Assembly (NCBI GenBank): GCA_026545225.1 | Contig: CM048848.1 | Location: 12,194,853-12,258,852, forward strand | Direction: 5' to 3' | Source: Cornus controversa | Lineage: Eukaryota; Streptophyta; Magnoliopsida; Cornales; Cornaceae | DNA length: 64,000 bases | Part shown: positions 23,636 to 35,007 of the stretch, in pieces | Layout: the number at the start of each line of letters is the position of its first letter | Numbering within the stretch: position 1 is the stretch's first letter | The notes under the pieces: generated by a model | What the model was told of the DNA's origin: nothing | What the model saw: only the letters and a program-made list of their open reading frames with translations | Databases searched by the model: none | Position numbers and translations under genes: made by a program

Positions 23636-26110
23636 CACCACCTTGTATCTTGCATCCTAAATATAATTCTGTATATATACCCATCAGACACCTTGTAACC
23701 TAAATATAATTCTGTACATATACCGCAACTACACATTGTATCCTAAATATAATATAGGGCCAATATGTTATATTTGGTATACCGTAGCTACACATTATAT
23801 TAATGTATATATAGGGCCACTATGTATCAACACATTATCTACTAAATATAATTCTATATGTATCCTAGATATAATTCTGTATATATACAACCACTATGTA
23901 TCAACACATTGTATCCTAAGTATAATTCTGTATATATATACCCATCAATAGGTATACCGCAACTACACATTGTATCCTAAATATAATGTATATATAGGGT
24001 CACTTATTGTGAAAATTAGTAGAAAAGAATATCAAACACGCAAACAAAGACACACAGATTTACAAGGTTCACCCAAAATCTAGGGCTACGTCCTTGGTAT
24101 TGTAGGGTTTTCACAAGAAAAATGGGATACAATTACAGAGAGTTTAGACTGTATATATAGGAACCTCCTAAGGCTACATAACAAAGTGTGAAACTGATAA
24201 TATCAATCTACAAACTCCCTCATGCTCATGCCCCAAACCATAGCAAAACACCGCAGCAACTATCTTCTCTGTCCTCAAGCTCAAACACCAACTGAAGCTA
24301 AGCACAGCTTCAGTTTCTCAATAGTCACTACCTTGGTTAACATATCTACTAGATTCTGACTTCCATGGATCTTCTCAAGTGATAACACCTTGTCATCCAA
24401 AAGCGAACAAATGAAATGGTACCTCAACTGTATATGTTTCATTCTTGAATGATACGCTGGATTATTAGTAAGATGAATAGCACTCTGACTGTCACTGTAT
24501 ATAATACTATTCTCTCGCTCTTTACCCAGCTCTTCCAATAACCTCAGTAGCCAAACCATCTCCTTGCTCGCTTCTATAACTGCAATATATTCAGCTTCTG
24601 TGGTCGAGAGAGCCACAATCTTCTGTAAGTGAGAAATCCAACTCACTGTCGTACCAGCCAAAGTATATACATACCTAGTAGTGCTCTTCCTATTATCCAT
24701 ATCACCAGCCAAGTCTGAATCAACATAACCCTGCAACGCAATACCCGACCTCGTGAAACATAATGATGTATCTATGGTACCCTTTAAGTATCTGAGAATC
24801 TATTTTGCTGCCTCTCAATGTTGTTTTCCTGGATTACTCATGTACCTGCTCACAACTCCCACTGCATGTGCTATATCTGGCCTGGTACAAACCATAGCAT
24901 ACATCAAACTACTGATAGTTGAAACATATGGAACCTTTTTCATGTGTGCTCGTTCCTCTTTTATCTTAGGTGATTGCTCCTTAGTTAGTCTAAAATGACT
25001 AGCTAAAGGGGTGCTCACTGGTTTTTCATTTTGCATGCTGAGTCGGTTAAGAACCTTTTTAACATACTCTGCTTGTGATAACTTTAGAGTACCACCCACT
25101 TTGTCCCTGCAAATCTTCATACCAAGAATCTATTTTGCATCACCCAGATCTTTCATTGTAAAGTGCTCAGATTTTGAAAAAGGCTGATACAGATTTTTCT
25201 GATATAGATAGTCTTCAATCTGAATCTTCCAAAACCCAAAATCTGTTCCGTTGAACTTTCCTTCGATCCTGATCTTTCCTTCTTTTGCACCCATTGTTCC
25301 CACTCGAACCTGAGGCTCTGATACCAGTTGTTGTGAAAATTAACATAAAAGAATATCAAACACGCAAGTAAAGACACACAGATTTACAAGGTTCACCCAA
25401 AATCTAGGGCCACGTCCTTGGTGTTGTAGGGTTTTCACTATGATAAGAAAAATGAGATACAATTACAGAGAGTTTAGACTGTATATATAGGCACCTCCTA
25501 GGGCTACATAACAATGTGTGAAATTATCAAAATATCCCTCTAAAAAATTCGGGTGGGGGCCAAGTCCCCCGAACCCCCGACCTTCCGGGCAAGGGGGTGC
25601 TCCCCTCTGCAACCCCCCGCCAACTTATAGCGAAGTTGGATCCGCAAAGTTGGGCCAATGTGTACAGTATAATCAGGCTCCACACTTCCTATCACCACTA
25701 TGTATGACCACATTATATCCTAAATATAATTCTGATGTATAAACCTAAATATAGTTCTGTACAAATTCCGCAACTATACATCACCCCATTGTATCCTAAA
25801 TATAATTCTATATATATATATATATAGCCCCATTGTATCCTAAATATAATTCTCTATATATATATAGCCACTATGTATCACCACATTATATCCTAATATA
25901 AATCAGTAACCTTGTAACTTAAATATAATTCTATATCGCAACTACATATCAAGTACCCATTATAACCTAAATACAATTTTGTATATATAGAACCATTACA
26001 CCCCAATATAATTTGTACATATACAACCACTACGCATCAGCCCCATTATATCCTAATTATAATTTAGTACATATATCGCCACTACATATCAGTATCCTAA
26101 ATACATATAC
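23636..26110. repeat. AT-rich tandem array (about 55-60 bp unit), split by a Copia copy
   Basis: Units of ATTGTATCCTAAATATAATT, CTGTATATATA, GCCACTATGTATCA repeat with variable spacing at 23636-24007 and 25685-26110. The two halves are one array separated by the Copia insertion. Confidence 0.75.
24008..25684 (-). mobile_element. Short Copia LTR element, broken
   Basis: Fossil on the minus strand. The 5' LTR is about 25684-25332 and the 3' LTR about 24008-24213, with shared TTTACAAGGTTCACCC, AATCTAGGG, GGTTTTCAC and LTR end TTTTCACA. The primer site TGGTATCAGAGC (initiator-Met type) is at about 25325-25336, followed by a gag start (FNGTDFGFWKIQIEDYLYQK). The reverse-transcriptase tail is at 25120-24815 (SQAEYVKKVLNRLSMQNEKP, TRPDIAHAVGVVSRYMSNPG) and RNase H at 24736-24281 (GYVDSDLAGD, LSTTEAEYIA, KHIQLRYHFI). 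It is far shorter than a full Copia element and broken. The 5' LTR holds an unusually GC-rich patch at 25545-25650. Confidence 0.85.
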
Positions 26111-27175
26111 ATATATATCATATATTACACCAAAGATATCATTGTAATTCTTTCATTGTGATTTACTAATTCAAGTCATATGTGATGTTATTAGGCATAA
26201 AACAATCAATGTTGCAATCTGTTATACAATGAAAATCTTGAACATATAAAATATTTTATGTAATATTAATAGGCAAGTTACAACAATATATAAAAATATA
26301 ATGCAAGATCAACTTGCCTCAATTATTTCTTCAATTCAAAAATATTCTTCCTTCCAAGCAACTCTCTTCATCGCTGTTGTCTCTCGTAAAATGTTATATA
26401 TTTTCCGATATTAAACCCTAACCATATAATTTATAGAGACTATTTAGTGGTTATAATTCCATTTTAGGATTCTATTTAAATTTAAATCTCTAATCTTGTT
26501 TGTCAAGCATAAATATATATACTTATATTATAAATAAATATATACTCAAAATTACTCTCTAACTCTCATAATATTTTAAAAATCTATTTTAAAATTTGGG
26601 GGATAATACACAAACTGTGTACACTCCTAGAAAGGATAGTGAAGCAGCGTAAACTTGTCGTAATTTTTTTATTTTATTTTATTCTTTTTCTCAATTTTAG
26701 GGGATTGGAAGAGTTTATGTTAAGTATGAAGTGTGAGAAAGAGTGAGAATTAAAATGAGAGACTAATTTGAAACTTATACAAAAATTAGATTTTGGTAAC
26801 CAAAATAGAATTTCTTTATTTATTTATAGTGACCTTAAACTAATAATAACCAAAATTTAAAAATAATTATCAATTAGTGACTATTTAAATTATTTATCCT
26901 AATTAGCCTTCCATGAACCAAATCCAATCACAGGCATGACGGCAGCTAAGTGTTTTAAAGACAATTCTTTAGGTTTATTTCAGGTAGATGTGCAACAAAC
27001 TTGATGAAACCGTGATCCTATGGCAATGGTATCAGGTGGATTAGATGAGTTTTTTTGGGAATCAGATAATCGAGTTTGTTGGTTTCCAAGAGAATAAAAA
27101 AAAATGCACTATTTTCGATAAAATCAAAGAAAAATATGATGACAGTGGCAGTGGTAGTGGTGGAGGTGGAGGATG
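26111..27175. other. Intergenic, nothing firmly recognised
   Basis: AT-rich. Near 26700-26765 it has one loose match (AGAGTTTATGTTAAG..GAGAAAGAGTGAG) to the motif arrayed at 29520-30265. Confidence 0.4.
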
Positions 27176-27660
27176 GTGGGTTACTTAGGTTATGTTTGGT
27201 AGAAAGAAAAGAAAGGATAACATTACTTGGTGGGTTACTTAGGCTATGTTTGGTAGAAAGAAAAGAAAGGATAACATTACTAATGAGAAAAAAGAAAAGA
27301 AAGGAAAGGAAATGATAGTGTTAAAATTTTATTGTGTTTGGTTGATTAGTAAAGAAAAAGATAGTTAACATGTTTGGGGAAAGAAAAGAAAGGAAACAAT
27401 TTAAAATTTTTATCATTATATCATTTTATATTTGAAAGAACAAATTTTAGCTTTTATCAAAATAAGGGCAAAATTGGTATTAACAAAGTTTCATTAAAAA
27501 AGGTAGCCCTTTCCTTTCCTTTCCTTCCATTTCTTCCCATTTTTGGAAGGATAACAAAAACTACTATTCATCCTTAATTTATCCCTCCAAATTCTTCCAT
27601 TTCCTTTTCTTTTATATATATATATATCGCTACACTAAGTGTCAATTTGGTAGAAAAGAT
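27176..27660. repeat. Purine/pyrimidine foldback-like repeat with a 53-bp duplication
   Basis: GGTGGGTTACTTAGGYTATG with GAAAAGAAAGGATAACATTA is duplicated at 27176-27282. GAAAGAAAAGAAAGGA-type sequence on the left faces CCTTTCCTTTCCTTCC-type sequence on the right (27500-27545), and the flanks carry TATGTTTGGTAGAAAG and CAATTTGGTAGAAAAG. It could be a degenerate MITE; the ends are not fixed. Confidence 0.4.
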
Positions 27661-28095
27661 TCGGAAGGAAAAGAAAAGAAAAGAAATGTGATGGAGGGAT
27701 ATGATTTTGTGTGTTTGATATGAAATTTTTAATGGAAAGAAAAGGAAATAGAAGAATTTATATATATATATATATATCTATTTTTTTTATACGTCTATGT
27801 ATATATGTATATATTAATTTAAGAAAGATTTAACCCAAAACCAAATAGCTTTTCTTTTAGTCCAACAACAATTATATAAAGTTTACAACTCTACACATAT
27901 CTTTTGATGAGATAAAACTCAATACGAACCGGACATAACATGATTTATCATGAAATTGAACCTATTCTGCCTTTTCTAACCTATGACAACAACTATCATC
28001 GAAACCAAAACACAACATCAATTGTTAGGAAAAAGATGGGCAGAGTCGAGTAAGAATGAAGAGTGTTTAGAGTAAACACTTATATTTAATTTTCA
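27661..28095. other. Intergenic, nothing firmly recognised
   Basis: Contains a TA microsatellite near 27757-27777. No gene is supported. Confidence 0.4.
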
Positions 28096-29335
28096 CCAAT
28101 ATTTCAATTTATCAAATCATTATAGAACAAAGATTCTATATATTGATGTTGAAAAAAAAGAAAGAAAAAAAAGAAAAACAAATAATTGACAGTAAGAATG
28201 ACTTTCTTATAATAAAATTATAATAAAATTTTGTTATTTTACTCATTTTATAACATCAACCATGTGAAAAATAAAATTCATGAAATTCATGGTAAATATG
28301 TGACAGGTTTTATTTTATCACAAATTGTATGCATGTCAATATCATAATTGTGAACTTTAGATTCTAGAGAAGTTATAAAATATGAGATGAGTTACATTCT
28401 TTCTAGAAGGAAAAATGATGATCTTCAATATTTTTTAATTATTATTATTATTTTTGGTAGAAACAGAATGTTCAAATATTTTGGTTGCCACATAAATGTA
28501 TAACAGTGGTTGGGATAGAATTGTTACAAATTGCTAAACAACTTATGCTTAGATAAACATTTTATTTTGTTGTATTAATGGTGAGATGGAATTAGTCACA
28601 TTTTATTTTGTTGTATTAATGGTAATATAGAATTGGTGATTTTTTTTTAAGCACAATGTACTGCGTATAATGTTAGATTAAATTTGATTATATTGAATAG
28701 TTTTTTTGTATGAGGTTAAAAAGAGTCTAGTATAAAAATAAGGTTGAATTTCCTATGTTACCAAACAGTTCAAAAAACATAGTAAAAGAGTTTCAACAAA
28801 TCGATAAAAAATTTCTCTTATTAAAAAATATTTCATCTAAGGACAAAATAGTTATTTCAATAGTAGAAGACTTTCAACAAATCTTTTGTCAATTAGACAT
28901 AAAAACACTTATATCAAATTGAAGTAATAGTTTATGCTTCTCTTTTCCTTTTGCGTAAAAATAGAAACAAAAGTTATCCATTTTTAGGTAATTTTGTCAT
29001 CCCTGTCCATATCTGCTCAATAAACAAATAAATATAAATTAATAAATCAGCCTAAAGGTTTCTATTAAATAAAAAATTTAAGGCAATCCATTGATCAAAT
29101 TATTATTTTTTTGACGCAAAAAAAAAAAAATTAAATATCAACGCAAAACAATTCATCCAAATTAGTGGACCAATACAAAACAAAATCCATGATCAAATTA
29201 TTATTTTTTTGAAAAAAAAATTAAATATCATTGCAAAACAATTCATACAAATTAATGAACCAACACAAACCAAATCTTTGAAAAGCTCTAAGAGATAGGA
29301 AGAAAAATCAACAATATATATATATATATATATAT
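28096..29335. repeat. Dispersed repeat family R1, long copy 4
   Basis: Collinear with 5126-6275 (see that entry). It has an internal extra copy of the ACGCAAAACAATTCATCCAA segment around 29145-29265 and ends in a TA microsatellite. It is non-coding. Confidence 0.8.
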
Positions 29336-29519
29336 ATTAACAATTGAATCTCAATTTTTTTTTAATCAAAATAATTTACTTAAATATATATTTTAATTTA
29401 GTACATAAATAATAGCTAAATTAATATAAAATTAGTGAGTTCATTAAATATTATTTAGTTTAATTTTTTCAATTCCCTTCTCTAGAAGTTTTTTCATTAG
29501 TAGTGTTTTTTTATTAATT

Positions 29520-30265
29520 AATATTATATTTTAAGAGTTTATGTTAGGAATGAAGTTAGAGAGAGAATAAATAAAATTAGAAAAAGAATACTTATTTAAA
29601 TAATATTATATTTTTGGAGTTTGTGTTAGGAATGAAGTTAGAGAGAGAAGAAATAAAATTAGAAAAAAAATACTTATTTAAATAATATTATAATTTTGGA
29701 GTTTGTGTTAGGAATGAAGTTAGAGAGAGAAGAAATAGAATTGGAAAAGAATACTTATTTAAGAGTTAAGGAAATGTTATGTTTTTATTTATTTATTAGA
29801 ATAAATAATATTATAAAAATTTAAACATGCATTATAAAAAATAAAAAATGGTGTTTTTTCATTAGTACATTAGAAATGTTATGTTTCTATATATTTATTG
29901 AAATAAATAATATTATATTTTAGGAGTTTGTGTTAGGGATGAAGTTAGAGAGTGAAGAAATATAATTAGAAAAAAATACTAATTTAAATAATATTATATT
30001 TTAGTAGTATGTGTTAGGAATGAAGTTAGTGAGAGAATAAATAGAATTAGAAAAAATATCTATATATAAGAATTATAATATATATATTTTTATTTTTCTG
30101 AATTTTAAAAATAGAAAGATGGTATGTTAGAGATGAAGTGTGAGAGAAAGAATAACTAGAATTAGAAAAGTTATAAAAATAAGAATTATAATTTTATCTT
30201 TATTTTTTCTAAAATATGAAGAGTTTGTGTTAGGGATGAAGTGTGAACTAAATTGGAATTCTAAC
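29520..30265. repeat. Irregular tandem array, about 90-115 bp unit
   Basis: About seven units of GAGTTTGTGTTAGGAATGAA, GTTAGAGAGAGAAGAAAT, AGAATTAGAAAAA, ACTTATTTAAATAATATTAT. The first three are regular (about 91 bp); later ones are spaced by unrelated AT-rich DNA. Single copies are at 7775-7890 and about 26700. Confidence 0.75.
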
Positions 30266-31124
30266 AACTAATACAAGGAAAATGAATTTTTTTTGGAATG
30301 TTTGACTAATAAAAGAAAAAAGAAGAAGAGAGAATTCTAATTACACTAAATAAACTGATTTGAAACTCTAAATTTAGTGAAACTAAATTGGAATTATTTT
30401 GATGGTGAAATAATATACTAATATAAAATTAAAACTATATGTCAATCACAAGTAGCTAAAACTTATAGAATTATTATCTAAGATAAAATTCATAAGAAAA
30501 TAATCCTTCCATGCAATTTTGTTTTTCAAAAAATTAAATTGCACACAAAAACAATAAAGATGGGTAAAATCCTTTTAGAAATTAAAATATTTATTATATT
30601 AATAGTTTTAAAGTTCGTCTTACATAGACAATATATACTTGAGACCATTAAATAATACTAGCAAACATTTTTATTTAGAATTAAGAATATATCTTTTAAG
30701 CTTAGTTAACAATTTATTCCAAACCTTATTTTATAGTTTTTATACATATCATGAGGTGGGACCTAACTTTTTAATAAAATTACATTAAACATGCATGTTG
30801 CTATATTTTATGCTTCTAGCTAGTCTTAAATTCTTTCTTTTGTTGGACCATAATCAACTTTGGTTGAAGCCCTAATTCCAATTTGAAAACTCTGATTTGA
30901 AAACCCTAATTCCTATTACATGGACATCACGACAATTTTTGAAAAGGAGAAATTAATGATGAATAAAAGAAAATTAGAGAATTTCGTAACAAACTTTAAG
31001 ATAGAGTTACATTGGAAAAAAACTTGATGAGAGATTAATGATAGTAAAAACTTTTTTGTATAGCCATAAAACCAAAAATGACAACAGCAGTAAAACAAAC
31101 AAAAATGACAAAAACCGTAAAATA

Positions 31125-31165
<41 letters not shown>

Positions 31166-31264
31166 TTTGAAGAAAGCATTTACTCGTGAAGCTGAGAGAG
31201 AAACAAGAAGGCCACGTCAATTAAACCGAATAGAAGAAACCGCTAAAGAAACTGTAAAACAATA
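30266..31264. other. AT-rich intergenic with a TA microsatellite
   Basis: No gene is recognised. An uninterrupted (TA)n run of about 37 bp lies at 31125-31161. Confidence 0.5.
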
Positions 31265-34200
31265 AGTAATAAAATTTTTTAAATTCCTTGCTTCCCTAGT
31301 CCTCTGATTTTCATTACTGACTTCCTCTACCACCAAGGTCCTCTCCACTACCATAGCGTAGCTCATCAAACCCAAAATCGCAATCCGATCTCTTATGAAA
31401 GCTCAGAGACCTCTCTCGAACTTTTTTGACTTTAGTTCTTCAGTAGGGATAACTTCAGGTGCAAAATGAGCCAAGGATATGAACTTGGTCTGGTATTCTA
31501 TCATCGTCATGTTGCCTTGTTGAAACTCATATAATTCATACCTTAAACTTTCTTTCACCAACACCGAAAAGTATTTCTTGAAGAAAAGCACTTCGAACAT
31601 ACCCCAATCCATCACCTTGATGCCATGGTAGTTCCCAATAAACTTCCACCAACGGTTGGCCTCACCCGTAAGATAATGGGCGACCACTTTCACTTTCAAA
31701 TCCTCCTCTACCTCTAGAGTGGTAAAGAGCTTAACCATATCGTCCAACCAATTCTCGGCCATCATGGGGTCTGACCCCCAATATATAATGGCGGATTATG
31801 TTTCTTAACATTGTTCAATGCCACCATCATTCTACTAGGAGCGGCTCTAGGTGAAGCCTGAATCTCCTCTTGTGTTTCCTTTGCAATTTGCCACATGGTT
31901 GTGACCATGTCATGCATAAACTGTTCTCCATCAATTGGAACTGCTGTGGCTACCCCTTCGTGAGCTTTACGTGGCGGCATCTTGCTATACATATATAACA
32001 AGAAGGTTTAATATTCAAATATGCATGCTCATACAACTTTCATTATACTTTCACAACGTTATGCCAAGTCATTCCACAATTTGCATGTTATAAAGACGTA
32101 AGCAATTAATCATGTTACACATAAACAATTTACACTTTAAGTCTAAATCCTTATGTTTCCTTCCTTAACCTCAAGTGAAAACATAATCAAGTTTCACTCT
32201 TCATCCCTAGGTATCCCAACCTAGAGCTCTGATACCATGTTATCATGCCTCGAGTTTTCAACTCCAGGAAACCGAGGGTGACTCAGTCACACTCACCACT
32301 CCTAATCTCAAGAATTATCCTAAAACCATACAATCATTGAAGCTAATCATACATACGCAATACATAGGCGTAAACTCATCTTCATTCTCCTCAACAGGCC
32401 CTACAATAGTCTATACACCCATACACGTTCACTCGCATTCTAGAAATTTTAAATTTCCATCCCAGCCCAGTTTCGGTCGGCTGGTACTACTCTCCAGTCG
32501 GCTGAAACCTGGGCTCAACTAACCTGGGGTTCTTAATTCTGTAGGCCGACTGGAGAGTAGTTTCGGTTAGTTGAAAGGATGCTTTCAGCTGGCTGAAACT
32601 CTCTTTCAGCTATCTGAAATAGGTACCCCATTTGCAAATGTTCTGGATCTCACTTTCGGTTGGTTGCTGTAGAGACTAGACGATCGAAAGTGCCCTAAAG
32701 GCTCAAAACCTATGTAATCCCAATCGAAATGTATTCCATAACTTCACTGACTCATACATAAGCTAAAATATGATTAAAACTTGATGAAACTCATATAACC
32801 CTCATTTATTGTCACCACAATCCATACATCTCCCAAATGCAATTCAAAATCACATATTCATACCCATTCTTCTCAAGCAATCTCAATGATGTCCAACCAC
32901 ACTTAAAACATTTAGAATCATTGATACAAAGTCATAATATAATTAGAGGTCATAATCTTTATAATTTCATACATCACAATTTCACACAATTGGTCCCAAA
33001 TGAGCATTTCATTAATGAGGCCTCCCAAGTTCATAGTCACTATATGAATTACATGCATATTGTCCAAAAATATAAATAATTCAATTATGACTACAACTAT
33101 AGTGAATCAACATGCCACAAGTTGGCATTGATAGCCACATACAAAAATATCCAAAATGTCGAAAAAGAACTCCACTTGGATGTTAACGTTCCATTAGCTA
33201 TTGGTACCTTATCTATAAAAATTTTGGGGGGAGATGGGTGGACAAATCAACGGCTCAGTAGAAATGTCCCAACCCACCTATGTATCGACTCGACACCGAC
33301 CTACATGATATGCAACCATGATGTCTCTCTACTACATGACATATATCAATGTTCTCATGTTCAATAACTCATAAATGCGATTTGACAAAATGTATTTAAA
33401 TATACCACATGCTTAGTAGTTAATTCACATAAGCATTCAAGATATTTACATCTTTGGTCATAATCTGATACATAGACATGATTGATCCACTTCGACGATC
33501 ATGTGGTGCTGGACCACTCTGATGACACCAAAGTGTTGCTCAACTCTATCGACACTCGTGTGATGGGCCAACTCCGACGGTCACACAATCATGGCATTAT
33601 ATAAGCCTTGCACTAGTGATTGGGCAACTTCGACGATCACTATACTTGGGGCATGATTGGGCATCTCCAACAATCATCCCATTGAGAGTATTCTCACCAA
33701 TTCAACTACATGGTTGGCCACCTCCGAACCCCATGTTCCTCATACTTGGACAACACTCCGATATACATGTGTACATACTCATAGAACATATACATTTCAC
33801 ATAGCATATTATCATGCTCTTCAATGCACATTCTTTCTATTGATGATTCTAGTATGCATTTCATCTACACAACCACCATATAGTCACATATATGCCACGA
33901 TTTAAGCACATTAATCATACATGTATACGTTTCACCATATATCGAATATGCTATTACTTCACATACATTACATGTATAAACACATAATTCATCACATATT
34001 ATGAATTAAACAACTCTAGCATGCATAAATATACAATGTGAAGAGAGGAAGGAAAATAAACTCAACTCCCACTACTCACCCATTTATGTTAGCACAAGTT
34101 ATACAACACCAACTCCTCCTATACCCTATAATCAACAACTAAGAGGAAAGAAACACCCCTACCTCAAGTTTGGAGCCCTTCCTAGCAAGCCCTAGAATCC

Positions 34201-34979
34201 ACCAAACTTCAAGTTCTTCGAGGTGCAATTTTTTTTTGTAAAACTGTAGATCGGGATAAGGAGAATACTCTTTCTTTCTTGGACGAAGCCCAAATCCAAG
34301 CCTCACTCAACCCTAACTTTCAGAACTCTGTAAATGGTAACTTTGAAGCCACCAAGGTGAAGAGGAAAGAGAGGGGAGAAACTTTCTCTCTTCTCTTGGA
34401 GCAAGCTCCAAATCTTACTCTAAGGTGATGAAAACCAAGGAAGAAGGTTGGAGAAGAAGGAGAGCTTGGAGAGTCTTCAATGGCCAAATCTATATCTTTT
34501 TAAATCTATCCCAGCAATATACACTAAGTGTATATACACCTCACTAAGGGCAAAATGACTATTTTTCCCTTAAGTCACTTAACGTACCTCAAGTGTATAT
34601 ACACCTCACCAAGGGCAAAATGACTATTTTCCCCTTAAGTCACTTAACGTACCTCCCGAGCTTCGATTTCAATTTTGAAAGCTCCTACGGCCTCAAAATT
34701 GTTTCCTTAACTCATTAAACATTTCATTTAGTCCAAATTAAAAAATAATTATTTTTTAAAAAATTTTTGAATTCTCGGACCCAACTAGACCGCATCCCGA
34801 GGTCTCATTGATCCAAAAAGTCAAAATTCTCTAAATATTTCAAAAACTTTCTTAAGCCTCTAAACAACCACTCTAACATGTTTTCCACACTTAAGACAAG
34901 TTAAACATCATTAAAAATACATTTATGGCAATTATGATGAAAAAATGCAAATCGGCCAAAATTGGTCCTGGTCTCTACA
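31265..34979 (-). mobile_element. Tekay-like Gypsy element fragment, broken
   Basis: Fossil on the minus strand made of the 5' LTR (34979 to 32238), a primer site TGGTATCAGAGCTC at about 32224-32237 (initiator-Met type) and gag (32001 to about 31265: DMVTTMWQIAKETQEEIQAS, AHYLTGEANRWWKFIGNYHG, MTMIEYQTKFISLAHFAPEV). Protease, RT, integrase and the 3' LTR are not seen here. The lineage call rests on the LTR ends and the gag style. It is broken. Confidence 0.75.
32238..34979 (-). repeat. LTR A (Tekay-like), 2.74 kb
   Basis: Starts TGTAGAGACCAGGACC and ends ATGATAACA on the minus strand. Notable contents: a 67-bp duplication at 34517-34650 of the box AAATGACTATTTTYCCCTTA, CACTTAACGTACCTC; degenerate tandem units at 33480-33770; and a block of dyad words at 32455-32700, about 220-460 bp from the LTR end. 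Confidence 0.8.
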
Positions 34980-35007
34980 TAAAATGATTAGTGTTGGTAA
35001 ACCTGTA
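34980..35007. other. 28-bp spacer between two head-to-head LTRs
   Basis: TAAAATGATTAGTG.. separates the starts of LTR A (minus) and LTR B (plus). Confidence 0.75.

Noticed and set aside
24281-25120. Possible host gene with RNase H-like domain
   Set aside because: The TEAEYIA and TRPDIAHAV motifs, flanking LTRs and initiator-Met primer site show it is Copia pol.
32224-32237. tRNA-like sequence (initiator-Met complement)
   Set aside because: Only the short primer-binding site next to an LTR is present; there is no cloverleaf. The same applies near 25330, 48765 and 54930.
33122-33905. Several 60-80 codon frames
   Set aside because: They lie within LTR A, overlap tandem repeats and have no counterparts in LTRs B or C.
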